From NCBI GenBank assembly GCA_030549495.1, contig JAUIRK010000913.1, forward strand, positions 1 through 64,000: 64,000 nt of DNA, written 5' to 3'. Shown one piece after another: positions 10,215 through 21,598 of the stretch. The notes under the pieces were generated by a model, which searched no databases, had not been told where the DNA came from, and saw only the letters and a program-made list of their open reading frames with translations. The translations under genes were made by a program, and so were the position numbers. Source of the stretch: Nectonema munidae. Its lineage: Eukaryota > Nematomorpha > Nectonematoida > Nectonematidae. Numbering within the stretch: position 1 is the first letter of the stretch; every line of letters starts with the position of its first letter.

Positions 10215-12604
10215 CCCTTTAAAGACTAACGTTACCTTTTTGGGAACATTAATTTAATTTAATTTAAAAACAAATATTTAATTTTTATTACTTTTTTTGA
10301 CATAAATCTAATAAAAGAAAAGGAGTACAACAATCTAAAAAAATAAAATGTCTGAAATATTTTTTTTTATCTATTTTTTTTAGATTTGAAATAAACGTTT
10401 TTTTACTTCTGAACTTCAAATTATCAAGAGTTAGTTGTGCAAAAAATTTGACTTCATATTTAAAAGTAATTATTGTAAAAACTTTAAGACTTAATATATC
10501 AATGGTATTTAAAATTAAAATTAAAAAAAATTAAATTTATATAAAGCATTTTTTATATAACTTTTATGTTCCCAAGATGGGAACGTTAGTCACTTCAGTA
10601 TTCACTGACAAAAAATTTTTATAGTCTTTTTTTGTGAAATATTTATTATATTTTTATATATTTATCTTTTTTTATACTTTTACAAATTAAACAGTTTTAG
10701 ATTAAAATGAGTTTTGCAAACGAAAAATTTAAATTTCTTGATAGTGCTCTGTAGTATATTGAAAACACAAAAGATGAAAGTCTATCTCTTGTCATTGTTC
10801 CTCCTGAAAATGAAAAAGCAAAGGAAAGTGAAGAAGAATATGATGATATTTTGTTAGAAGAAACGATGCCAAAGGAAGTTTGTGGTGAATTAGAGGTAAT
10901 GAAAGACGAAGAAAACGAGAGTAATTTTTTTATGAAGAATAATTGGGATAAAAAAGAAGATTTATCACTACAAGCTCATTGTTTTGTTGCTGATAAAATT
11001 GTGCAACACCACATGGGAAAAGATGCTCATGAAATCGTTGAACTTTTTTTTACACATGAAATGCTTGATCACATTGTTGAACAAACAAATTTGTATGCAA
11101 GAAGAGACAAAAATGAGCCAAATTTCAAGACAAATGAAAATGAAATTCGTAAGTTTTTAGGATTGATTCTTCTAAGTGGTATTCACGTGCTTCCTTCAGA
11201 AAATGATTGTTGGTCCACCAATGATTTGTTATCTGCTCCAATTTTCTCGAAAACAATGTCCAGAGATAATTTAAAAAAAATTAAAAAATACATTCATCTT
11301 GCTGACAATCAAAACTTAGGCAATTCAAAACTCGCCAAGGTAAAACCTTTTTTAGATATGTTGAAAAAAACATGCCAACAATTTGGAATTTTTCACGAGT
11401 TTTTAAGCGTTGATGAATGTATGGTTCCATATAGAGGTCTGCACAGTGCAAAACAATTTATAAAAAACAAGCCCATCAAGTTTGGATACAAAATATGGAT
11501 GATGTGCAGTAGTGACGGATTTCCATATAATTTTTCAATATATTGCGGAAAGGAAAATAAAAGAAGTAGGCCTCTTGCTTTCGACGTTGTTCAGAAAATG
11601 ATTGAGCCTATAAAAGAACCAAATAGACATGTGGTCTTTTTTGACAATTTTTTTACAAGCTATTCTCTTTTATCGGATTTAGCTTCAAAAAACATAAGAG
11701 CGTGTGGTACAATAAGGGAAAATCGAACAGCAAAATGTCCTTTGTTGGACTCTAAAGAATTAAAGAAGAAAGAACGTGGACAGTTTGATTATCGTTCAGA
11801 CGGTGTTGTTTTTTGCGTGAAATGGAAGGATAGCTCAGTCGTTACTTTAGGAAGCAACTATTATGCTCCTATAGGCAAAGCTGAAAGATCAAAATCCGAA
11901 AAAAGGACAACGATTCTACAACCATATATTGTAAAAATGTACAATACTGGTATGGGTGGAGTAGATCAGTGTGATCGTTTTCTTTCATCATATAGACCTA
12001 AATTGAGATCTAAAAAATAGTGGTGGAATTTATTTTCACACACAATAAACTTATCCGTTGTGGCTTCTTTTAAATTTTTTAAGATAATAAATCAAAATTC
12101 TACGATATCTCATTTAGAATTCAGAAAAGAAATCATTAGTTATCTTTTGAAAGCTGAAACTGAAAGAAAAAGAAATGGTGGCCATAATGCCCCAGTCCCA
12201 AAATCAGTAAGATATGATGGAATAAATCACTATTTAGGTGATACAAACCAAGGAAGATGTGTAGTTTGCATGAAAAACACGCGGCTTTTGTGTTTGAAAT
12301 GTGAAAAAAGACTGCATAAAAATGTTTTGACGCCTATCACGTCAAGTGATACTTCTTTTTATTAATTTTCAAAATTTTTTGTATAAATAAAGTTTTCGTT
12401 GAAAATTTGGGTTTTAATTGAATTTTTTGAAAAAATATACTTAACTGTCTAACGTTCCCATTTTGGGAACATTAAAAATTGCACCCAAAAGTTGAAAATT
12501 TTTTTGATTTTAAATTTTAGTAATACTATATAATACATTAAGTTTATTCTATTTAATTTTTTTCAAAAAAAAAATTTTTATTACTAAATTCTGTCTTTAA
12601 AGGG
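10215..12604 (+). mobile_element. piggyBac-family transposon 1, nearly intact
   Basis: The ends are the inverted pair CCCTTTAAAGAC (10215-10226) and GTCTTTAAAGGG (12593-12604). A TTAA lies inside each, so the exact boundary (TTAA inside or outside the TIR) is ambiguous; outside, the right flank is TTGA and the left is not TTAA. Subterminal palindromes of the GTTCCCA..TGGGAAC type occur three times: about 10230-10250, 10568-10592 (inverted) and 12449-12475. The interior holds one long transposase frame. The element sits inside the 12.1-kb MULE, so it is younger than that insertion. Confidence 0.75.
10707..12365 (+). pseudogene. piggyBac transposase with two in-frame TAG codons
   Basis: One frame runs from ATG 10707 (MSFANEKFKFLDSAL) to the stop at 12365, 552 codons, a normal piggyBac length. 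It starts with an acidic N-terminus. The catalytic DDD triad is present: LSVDECMVPYRG, VVFFDNFFTSYS and GMGGVDQCDRF. A C-terminal cysteine finger (CVVCMKNTRLLCLKCEKRLH) closes it. The frame is broken only by TAG at 10752-10754 and TAG at 12018-12020. The second replaces a Trp in the usual KKWWW segment (KLRSKK-stop-WWNLF). The enzyme cuts at TTAA without leaving scars. With only two nonsense changes, this is a recent insertion. Confidence 0.85.
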
Positions 12605-13439
12605 TTGAGAAATAACTCACATTTCAAAAAAGGACAACGAAATCAAGCATCTTGATATAAAATAGCAGCCGTTCTTGTTGTTGGAAAGACGCAAATCCAA
12701 AATTTAAAAAAGCGAAAATTTTTTTTTGCATCTTTTAAGAAAATATATTCTCCTTCAATATAAAACTTTAAATTTTTCAAAAAAAAGAAGTTAAATGAAA
12801 AGGTTTGGTTAAAATGGAAGCAACAAATTTTTCTATACGCTCTATGCTTTTAGAATAAGAATACATAGAAAAATTATTCACTAAGCAATAATAATTTAAA
12901 CAATTATTTGAATGAAAAAGGCCCTGATGACTGGATAAACTTTGAAAGGGAAAATAGAAAAGGCCAGTACAATCAAAGCATTGTATCATTTCAAATAAAC
13001 TGACGGCATATTTTATAGATCATTTTCACAAAAAATTGATATCAAAAAAAGTAGGTTGATAAAGATTCAAATTAAGTTCAAAAAACATTATTTTAAAAAA
13101 AAATAAGAAATTAAAATTATTTACATTACGTGTCTAAAGAGTATAAAAGTTTAAAAAAAGGGATGAATAATCTATTTTTATAAAAGTAGGAAAATAATCA
13201 TCCATTTTAAAAGGCAGACATTTTATTAAAACCTGAGGCACTTTTTAACCCAGCCGCGAAGGCCTTTATTTAAGGAGCTTAGTTTAACACAATATTTTTA
13301 ATTAATTAAATCAAGAAAGATTTTAAACAATAGAAAAGAACTTACATTTTATAAAAAATTTTACTTCAGCTTGAACTTTATTATTTAAAAAAAGATATTG
13401 CCAAATTAATCTTGCGGCCATTTCTGCGGCACTTTTTAA
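12605..13439. other. MULE interior, right side
   Basis: No gene seen. It carries two copies of a GGCACTTTTTAACC motif (about 13235 and 13427) that also closes the inner edge of the TIR, so the subterminal zone of the MULE is internally repetitive. Confidence 0.4.
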
Positions 13440-13645
13440 CCGGACCGGAACTTTTTAAACTAAACGGTAAACCAATTAGAACATTACATAAAAAATAGAG
13501 CAGAAAGAAGTTTAAACTTGTTTTTTTATGGATAAACTACCTTGTATATATGATAAAACTTAAAAAACTTTGTATCAGTGTTTTTTTTGTTATTTTTAGT
13601 GCTTGCCCATTGCTGCCTATTGCTGCCCATATTTTAGCAATACCC
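13440..13645 (-). repeat. Right terminal inverted repeat of the 12.1-kb MULE
   Basis: The minus strand from 13645 reads GGGTATTGCTAAAATATGGG and continues parallel to 1502-1745, with GGGCAGCAATAGGCAGCAAT repeats near the tip and an AAAAAGTGCCGCA block at the inner edge. Confidence 0.75.
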
Positions 13646-13654
13646 CAAAGGTAG
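13646..13654. repeat. Target-site duplication, right copy (9 bp)
   Basis: CAAAGGTAG pairs with CAAAGGTGG at 1493-1501. On the minus strand it encodes the LPL just before the insertion point of the interrupted gene. Confidence 0.75.
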
Positions 13655-14715
13655 TGAAAGAATTATATCACTTTTCACACGTAGTTTGTGCACGATGTTG
13701 TATTTTCCTTGCTCGATTTCATTTCGGATCAGCCAATCCTTGCGTACATCATGTTTAGTTCTGGCTCTGGAGTTTTATAAGAAGCAGCACAATTTAGTAT
13801 AGCCTAACTTAAGGCCAGTAAGTATGACCACACCCTTGAAATCTGCACAAATATGCTAGTTATGGTCATCATACTGTATGTTTGTTAAAATTGCTTTCAG
13901 ATTTTCATATCATTCGGCTGTGCTATGAGAACAAAAGGAAGAGCGTAACCATTGTGTAACAAAACAGCTTTGATGCTAAAACAGCTTTGATGCTGTCCTT
14001 GGATTCATCTATGAAAAGTCCCCAGTTGGTGTTATGATATGGTATTTCCAGTTGCTCAAAAAGTTCAGTGAATTACAAAAACATAAGACATCCTTCATGG
14101 TGAATAAGGCAAACAAATCTTCTGTATGTTTTCTGTACAGTGTTATCTTCACGACTTTCTCAAGATTACGTTCTTGATGTCAGAAACTCATTTTTGTCTT
14201 TGCCTCTATATGATATAAAATTCGAATTTTAAATAGAGATCCCTGCAAAAGTCATCCTCTTGAGAAAATGGTATTGGTTTATTCTCACTTTCTGGATTAT
14301 TTGGCTCCACATATTCACCAGTGGAATGCTCATCTTCACTGCTGGAACTCTGCATTCCTTGATCTGGATGTTGCTGATTGCAAATTTTGGTAGACAATGT
14401 GTTTATTTTTTTTTACTCTAGTGCAGCCTGCATAGTCTTGCTGACAGAAATAGCAATCATTAGTGATCTTTCTGCTCACGATAAATTTTCCTGCATACCA
14501 GGCACTCAATGTCTTCACACCTCTAAGGCAACAAACATGAGGAGCTCATGACTTATCCTCTTCTCCCAGGTCACAATGGGAATACGCCTTGTACATTTTC
14601 TTAGTATGGCGTGAAATACTGCGCTTTTCTTTAACTAAAAGTTAATCCCCCACATATATAACCGAAGCTGTTTGGATAATTTTTGCCCTGCCTTGTACTC
14701 ATTGTTGAAAACAAA
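13646..14715 (-). pseudogene. 5' part of an uncharacterised repeat-family gene, split by the 12-kb MULE
   Basis: The minus strand from about 14715 reads, across stops, KEKRSISRHTKKMYKAYSHC, then APHVCC, LSAWYAGKF and NDCYFCQQDYAG. An acidic Ser-rich linker with PFSQEDDFCRDLYL comes next, then IQYDDHN, HICADFKGVVILTGLKLGY and NSRARTKHDVRKDW, and finally SDIILSLPL, where the MULE starts. Every block has a counterpart in the copy at 46982-51740 (for example CYFC, RDLELSKKQAELL, CADLKVVPLLTGLQTGYTKF, NSRARDEHYIRSDW). The 3' half is at 1286-1501. The CxxC pairs suggest zinc binding, and the ADLK region has an RNase H-like feel (inference). Many frame breaks: a fossil gene. Confidence 0.65.
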
Positions 14716-16400
14716 TAAGATCTTAAAGAAAACATTAACAAAAGTTTGAAGTATCAATATTAAGTGATAAACTTAATTAAATATAAGCACACAATAATAA
14801 ATCAGAAAATATGATTTTAAACTGTACTGTGCTATTCATCATATTACATTGTAGATGTTACTAAGATTTGATCACGTTTTGAAAACGTATTTGCAAATTG
14901 ATAAAAAAATTGTTTTAAAATCACAACGATAAGTAAAAAAACTAAAGATCACATTATTAAATTAATAGTAAAGCATCGAGGTATAGAATTAGACGTATTT
15001 AAAAAATGTAAGAAAAATAATATATTTAAGATAGTATTAATTCACAATATATTAGTGATGTTTGTATAACTTTTTTTTGTGTGCGTCGAAAAACTTATTT
15101 CAAATTTCAGTTTAAGTGAACTACAATGAATTGGGTTGATATCCCATTCTTTAAATTTTCTTCTGGATCCTAAAAATTGAATTATAATTAAATAGATATA
15201 TGGTGCATGGTCGGAAACTGGCTAAGAAAAAATCTCCAGATGTAATTGGTACCCAAAGCGCCGAGCCCTTAAACCATACCCGATGAGTTGAAAAATGAAG
15301 TAATTAAAATAGTGTATTTCATTAAAGCAAATGCTCCAACTCTTGTTTGAGATTTGAAAATTTCTTGCTGCACTCAAACGTGAGGTGGCTTTCCAAATGG
15401 AGAGAAATCCAGAAATTTCTGAAAAGCAAACTAGACATACATGTAGAATTTTTCTAGAATTCCTAGCTCCCTTGTCGCCTTATTGACGGGTTTAAACAGT
15501 AATTAATAGGGATAAACTTTTAACTTAACTATACACCATAAAAAACGGCAGCCAGATCCCCCAAAAATTTGATACAACTTTCCAACTTCTTTATTTTTAG
15601 AATTTTATCGACGCCGCTAAGGCAACAAACAAATGCGCTTTCACATCGTTTTTACTCAGGAGCCTCTCAAAGTCTTTTCTTCACTACAAGTTTCACTCTA
15701 AACATTATGACTACAACTTATAATGCAAAATATACAGCTCTAATCACTTCATACAAACACTTGATTAAAAATCTTCAGAACTTCAAAACATTACTCAAAT
15801 CCATTTCTATATAGACTCACAAAACATCACATGCGATCTTCATCTTTGCAAAAGCATCCCTCAAATTGCACGGAATTTGAGAAACTGAAACTTTTCAAAT
15901 ATGACGAAGAAACCAATAGTTATTATGATATTGAGACTTCATTTTAACTCTAAAAAAATAATCGTAAGATATCTAAATTAAAATTTGAAAAATTAGACTA
16001 AATTATAATTAAGCAGATCAAGAACTATTCAATTGAAAATTTATATAGAATATTTTCATCTAATTGAAAATATCAACTATTTTTAATATGATTGTAAAAA
16101 AAAATTGTTTGAAACCCACTAAGTGTGAAACAATTTTAGTGTAAAGTGTTAGTCTGGTTACTAATTATGCTAGAACTGGGTTGCCAGAGCACTAACAAAA
16201 AATAAGAAAGCTTTACAGGTGAAAAAAAAAATTTTCAGCCAAAACCTAAATGAAAAATCTACTTATAAAAAAATGAATTAAAACAAAAAACTTGATAAAA
16301 GGAAATTGAAAATGATGAAATGATAATGAAGGACTTGTAATTGAACTGAAAAAAAATTATTTTAGAAACAGTTGAATATCATATAAATGAAAAAGTTACC
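14716..16400. other. No recognisable gene
   Basis: AT-rich. An open frame of 81 codons at 15569-15814 (+) continues in another frame with NKCAFTSFLLRS, but it matches nothing I know. No repeat structure noticed. Confidence 0.35.
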
Positions 16401-18408
16401 TTAATTTTTCGACTTGTAGGTAAAAGTACTGGTATTTCTTATGCGCTTTCTGTTATTTGGTTTTCTAGCAATTGCTGGCTTTTTGACGTAAATTTCCTTT
16501 GAATCTGAAGTTAAAACAAAACTACGCGAGCATTCATAATTTAAGGACTTGTCAATTTTATCATTAATAGAAATACGATCCCTATGAGTATATTCTTTTA
16601 AAAAAGAAAATTCATTCGATAAAACACATTCCCCCTGACCTAATAATGCAGATTCGATCATATAAGTATATCTCTTGCCCTCTTCAAACAAAAGTGTTAC
16701 AATCCTTGTTATTTTTTGGGGTGACCAATTTAATCGTAGTTTCAAACTGTGATTTTTGGATTCACATCCATTATTCTTCCATAAATGCGGTATAGTAGGT
16801 GCTAAAACACGTGGGAAAAAAGTACTCTTTTATAACATTTATAAAATTTTTAATATAACTTCCATAATTTGAATATTTCAATAGGATAAGTGAAGATAAT
16901 TCGTCAAATTTATTTTCGTCTGTAAATGAAAGAAGTCCATTAGAGTTGAAAAAACAGATTCCATTTCTTTGAAGACATCGTTCTTCAGAATTTTCAAAGA
17001 ATTATTGCGCCCTAATAAATTTTCTTTGAGATGCCGCGTACAAAGTGTTACTATACTATTAGTGAAAGCTATTTTAATAGCCGATAAAATAGATCGCTCT
17101 TGGTCACATCCTATTATAATTGTTTTATTCCTATTTATTTTAGAACATACATGAGAAAAAAAGTAAATATGTCTCCATTTCAGAATCCCAATGTAAAAAT
17201 GCCGGTCCAATAAATATTAGATTGGTATTCGTTTTTTTACGGATAAGTTTTTTTACTTGGAAAACAAAATAGCTTATGAAACATGGACCTATATTAAAGG
17301 TTCTGTCAACCCTTACAATATAATCATTCATAATAGCATTACAAAAATGACTTAAAGTAGAATCCGAATACACAATGAAGGATGGGGGCTTACCGGGTAT
17401 GTTGAAAGTAGCCTTAATAAATCCATCATTCATAGAAATTCGATTCAAAAGTTTACTTATTTCATCGGCTATATTTTCCTTTACTGGATTTTTTTTCTCT
17501 CAATAGATTTTCTAACATTTTTAATATAATTAATATCCCTAGGGATATTGATTCCTTCCATAATAGTTTTAGTATATAGCTCTAAAGGTTTCATCAATTT
17601 ATTTTCAGACAATTTGGTTAAAATATTTTCTTTTATACTTCGAAAAGTTCTAATATAATTTGAGTTTTGATATTTAGAATTTGAGTGTGAAGAGAGGCCT
17701 GGAAAAACCCCTTTATACTCGACAGTGGCAAAATTAAGTAAATGAAGCTTTCCATCAAACTTTAAAAAATAAGAGACTCTCCTTACATAATTGCAAAATT
17801 TTTTAATTTTGAATAATATCGTGTCACTATTACAATAGCTAATTCATTTTTAATTTTAGCACAAGAAATAAAAGTTCCCTTATCTTCAGATAAAAAGTAG
17901 AAAATTTTTCTAGAACAATTATTTATCCACACTCCACAATCATCTATAAATTCCCTTTTTGCTGGATTAATAATAATTTTAAAACATACATTCTCTTTTT
18001 CTCCGAGAGGAATTGCCTCTAAAGCATCAATCTCGTCACTTAAAATAAAATTAAACCATTCTTTTTTCGATAAAAAATCATCTAGATTTTTAAATGACAT
18101 TAGATTTTAAAAATGTAGGTGATTTAATGTAATTATGCTCTGAAAAAATACGATCCAAATTAGAGGGATGAAGTTGTACACTTTTCGATGTAAGAATAGG
18201 AGTATTTTCTTTTAAATATAGAGAACAAGATGAATGTATAGGTATGAATCAACTAATACTACAAAGTGATTGGGATTAATGCGTATTTGAGAATTAAAAT
18301 ATGTACATGAAAAAACAATATTAATTTCTTTCAAAGGTGAGGATAATTTTTTCAAAGGTTTAATAGTTGTATTCAAAATATCACGAACTCTGTTCGGATC
18401 TGAATTAT

Positions 18409-18417
18409 ACGATGGAT
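18409..18417. repeat. MITE target-site duplication, left
   Basis: ACGATGGAT here against ACGGTGGAT at 19242-19250, 8 of 9 identical. Removing the MITE rejoins the OTU reading (NVIYPP then SYNSDP). Confidence 0.75.
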
Positions 18418-19241
18418 GGTATCCGGTAATTTCATCGCGGTAATTTCATCGTGGTAACTTCATCATTTAGTAAATTCATCGTGATGCAATACATCGTTGG
18501 TATTTTCATCGTTAAGTATTTTCATCGTATAGTGATATCCACGCGAGATTTATGGAGTAACCGCATAATACGGCGCGCGCATTGTCAATGATTTTGAAAA
18601 TCGTGACCTAAATGATTACCTTAAAGCGATTTTTTTTAATTGTTTCTATTTTTCCAATTTGTAATGAATTAGTTATCTCAATAATCTTTTTGAAATATGG
18701 AATAATTTATTACATATATAAATTGGTATTTTTTTCTTAAAAATAAAGTTTTTTATTAAAAAAACAAATGATTATTTTTAGATATAATATACCAAATAAT
18801 GACTAAAAAGTCGAAAGTTAAAATAGGTTAGGGGGATTTTTATGAAACTAAAAAAACTTACATATTATTTTTTTAAATTAAATTTGATACTTTTTTTTAA
18901 TTTTCCTTAAATATTAAGAAATTTAAACATATTTCAAGGCTATTTAATTCAGAAAGAGATATTGTTTTATAGCCTGATAATATGAAAACCTTATATTTAA
19001 GAATTAGTTTTTTAATGTTATTAAGAACATTTACAAAAGTTCGTAATAAACTTAAAAAAATTATAAAGGAATATTTACAATACAACATTGAGCGTCAAGC
19101 ATAAAATTAGTAAGACGATGTAATTACTGCACGATGAAAATACTTGACGATGAAAATACCGACGATGTATTGAATCACGATGAATTTACTATGCGATGAA
19201 ATTACCACGATGAAATTACGGCGATGAAATTACAGTGAACC
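18418..19241. mobile_element. Foldback MITE with repetitive TIRs, 824 bp
   Basis: The left end from 18418 and the reverse complement of the right end from 19241 agree over about 110 bp. Both are built of a degenerate 11-14-bp motif, GTAATTTCATCG, repeated seven or eight times with changing spacers (TTTAGTAAATTCATCG, ATACATCGTYGGTATTTTC). The tips pair as GGTATCCGGTAATTTC and GGTTCACTGTAATTTC. The middle (18540-19120) is AT-rich and non-coding. The 9-bp target duplication and long TIRs suggest mobilisation by a MULE transposase. It lies within the OTU coding region of MULE copy 2 and is therefore younger than it. Confidence 0.8.
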
Positions 19242-19250
19242 ACGGTGGAT
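19242..19250. repeat. MITE target-site duplication, right
   Basis: ACGGTGGAT, partner of 18409-18417. Confidence 0.75.
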
Positions 19251-20014
19251 ATATAACATTTATTGAATGATTTATTACAGTAGACATAGCTGATATCGTG
19301 AAAATATTAGACCAACCATTGAGTAATAAACAGTTTCGAATACCATCTTTGAAATCACAAACTTTTTCAAAATTTTCATTTTTGTAGCTCTCTGAATTTA
19401 AAAGTAACTCTATACATGTTAAATAATGAAAAGTAACTGCTTTGTTTTCATTATCATAAAAAAATCTTGAAATAGAATTAAAAAAACAACTACCATCTGG
19501 CGTTGAACTTAAAGGAATGAAATTTGAGCCTAACTTATAATGATCAAGAATTTTTCGTGAAGTGGTATCAATAGGGCTATTATACTGTAGACAAGCTTTA
19601 GAAAAAATCAAACATTCGTTTCTTAAAAAAATCATTTCAGCTCTAGCAAAGATTTTTAATTTATTTAAAAAGCTATCAAAATCTAAATCAAGTTTTTTCA
19701 AACAATTATACTGGGCCTCTAAACGTTTATGTCCTTTGAAAAAAATCATATAGGCCTTTATGGTAGGAGCAGTTACAACAAATAAAATCTAGTGCATTAA
19801 AATCAAAAAAAGCCTGTTCATAATCAGTAACATTGAGGCAGCTCGAATGAGATGTTTCAAAACAGATGGCGCACTTCAACTTCGCAACTTCATCTTCAAC
19901 CTCACAAACAAAACAATGCGAGCTCATTCTTTTGCTAAAAAAAATAAAGTCATATAAAAATAAAGTTAGTGGCTCACACCTTTGATGTATATATATAACT
20001 CTAAATACACACAT

Positions 20015-21030
20015 ATATGTACTTTAAATTAAAAAAAAAGTAAATGTAAAAACTTAAAATCAAACTAATAAAACCTAGATATTCAATAATAAATATAAAT
20101 TAGGAAAATTAAAATTCAAAATAAATAAAAATTACCTTTGCTATTCTTTCTAAATATATTTTTTCTAAATTGTAAAATTTTTGGTTAGTAAAAATAAATA
20201 AATAATAATTAAAAATGAAACTATGGAAAAAAATATATTAATAAAAAACGTTATCAAAGAAGTGTCGTATTAGTCGCCATTTCAAACAAAAGAAAATAAT
20301 TCGTCATTTTGTAAAAATTAATGTGCACAGTTTACCCTAAATCTCCATTAATCTGAAAAAAGATTCAGTAGAACGCTTCTATTGAAATAGTTTTTATATT
20401 TTTCACAAGATTTTGTTCACTGAATTATAATTATCTCCTTGTAACAGTGAAAAATTAAAGTTTTTTATAGTTTTGTGGTATATTTTTATAGTGTGCACGA
20501 TTTACCCCCACCCAAATTTAATATTGTCTTATCACTTCCTCTTTTTAAATATCTCGTCCATGTTGCACTATGCCTGTATTGTCCATAAGGTTCTAGGAAA
20601 GTCTCTGAAGTCGGAAAATCACTGAAGTAAATTCCATGGAAAATCTATGAAGTAATTTTTCACGCTTTGTGCTCATTATACTTTAACTCATTTATAGGTT
20701 ATAATTGTAAGTTATTTTTTAAAATGCCGTTTTGATCAAGATTGAACATATATAAAAACCATTATAAACTAATTCATTTTATTATAAATTTATAATAAAA
20801 ATATAATATGTACTTAAAATAAAATAGTTTATTTTTTTCGTTAAAAAAATTAATAGTGCAGCCACGAAAATATCATTTTTTTGCATAAAAATTAATAACT
20901 AAAAAAGTTCACCAAAAAATGAATAACAATATTATATAATATTAAAAATCGCATTATAATAAATTACTTTCATAACAAAAAACATATTAAAACTTTATTA
21001 TAAATTCAAAATTGAGTTGATTGAAAAGTT
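20015..21030. other. No recognisable gene
   Basis: AT-rich. Two diverged direct copies of a GTGCACRRTTTACCC motif occur at about 20321 and 20491. No TIR of MULE copy 2 could be identified here or beyond 16.4 kb. Confidence 0.35.
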
Positions 21031-21360
21031 GTTAGATTTTTCGTTCAAAAAAGAAATAATAAATTTTCTTATATCTTCGGAGGTAAAATTGTTTTTGTTC
21101 AGCTTGATTGGATTGGAAATAAGATTTGATAATCTTGACAAAAAAAGTAAACATCATTATTTTCTTCGAAATCCAGGTAAATTTCTTCAATCTTTTTTTC
21201 TTTTTTTTTAGACTCCAACCATGATCCACTACTTTTTGAGTAGGTAGAATTGACTCTTTCAATTTCTTCCATATCCGTTAAAAACATGTTTTCTTCATAG
21301 ATAAAAAAGTCAATAACCTCCCAAATTGTTGTCTTGTCATTTTTAAAATGTAACCTTAAA

Positions 21361-21410
21361 CTTTGTAGATAATTAGAACATTAATATTTAAATTAATAAA
21401 AGGTATTTAC
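21361..21410 (-). other. Putative 50-nt intron in MULE copy 3
   Basis: On the minus strand GTAAATACC follows AACTC, and ACAAAG precedes TTTAAGG. Splicing gives the continuous reading FHN-S-LRLHF. Confidence 0.5.
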
Positions 21411-21536
21411 GAGTTATGGAAACCTTCGCAATGATTATTAGTTCTAATTTTATGTTTGAAAACTGACCACATTTCATATGGAAAAATTTTAAACCATGTG
21501 TTTTCGAAATATATAAAAATTCTTCCATTTTTAACT

Positions 21537-21598
21537 CTTTAAAAACTTTTTAAAATTTTTCAAAATAAAATTAGCAAGAAACTAATATAAGGGTTTAC
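21537..21598 (-). other. Putative 62-nt intron in MULE copy 3
   Basis: On the minus strand GTAAACCC follows ATATAG, and TTTAAAG precedes AGTTAAAAATGG. Splicing gives QIYR-VKNGRIF in one frame. Confidence 0.5.

Larger units (their letters stand above)
1502..13645. mobile_element. 12.1-kb Mutator-like (MULE) DNA transposon with long terminal inverted repeats
   Basis: The two ends are inverted copies beginning GGGTATTG(T/C)TAAAATATGGG. The similarity runs for about 200-240 bp (1502-1745 and 13440-13645) and includes short internal GGGCAGCAAT-type repeats and a shared AAAAAGTGCYGCA block. The element is flanked by 9-bp target duplications and sits inside a gene whose two halves rejoin at the insertion point. 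Its interior carries a decayed OTU-MULE transposase (4808-6743), which agrees with the 9-bp duplication and long TIRs known for MULEs. A piggyBac (10215-12604) and a LINE RT scrap (8850-9190) are later or captured passengers. Homology between the transposase and the TIRs is inferred from position only. Confidence 0.7.
16401..19927 (-). pseudogene. PHD-OTU-MULE transposase gene (MULE copy 2), interrupted by a MITE
   Basis: Minus strand, 5' to 3'. MSSHCFVCEVEDEVAKLKC (from 19927) opens a PHD-like C-x2-C...C-x2-C...H-x2-C finger. An OTU protease domain follows: STPDGSCFFNSISRFFYD (19510-19455, with the Asp and Cys of the active site), INVIYPP at 19250, then, beyond the 824-bp MITE, SYNSDPNRV and NPNHFVVLVD (about 18275), which carries the catalytic His. 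A linker leads to the DDE core: VRVDRTFNIGPCF, IFIGPAFLHW, IIIGCDQERSILSAIK and VTLCTRHLKENL. NNGCESKNHSLKLRLNW (about 16750) and a basic tail ending at 16401 close it. The DDE part would move the element; the role of OTU in such transposons is unknown to me. About four or five frame changes besides the MITE make this copy inactive. The start is chosen by the finger; an upstream ATG at 20014 is in frame but encodes unlike sequence. Confidence 0.7.

Noticed and set aside
10752-12020. Both stops in piggyBac 1 are TAG; possible recoding of TAG as an amino acid
   Set aside because: Other genes in the window end or break at TAA, TGA and TAG alike, and one of the two TAG codons replaces a conserved Trp, as a simple G-to-A change would.
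15569-15814. 81-codon open frame with a second frame reading after it
   Set aside because: Matches no family I recognise and has no intron signals that rejoin it to anything.
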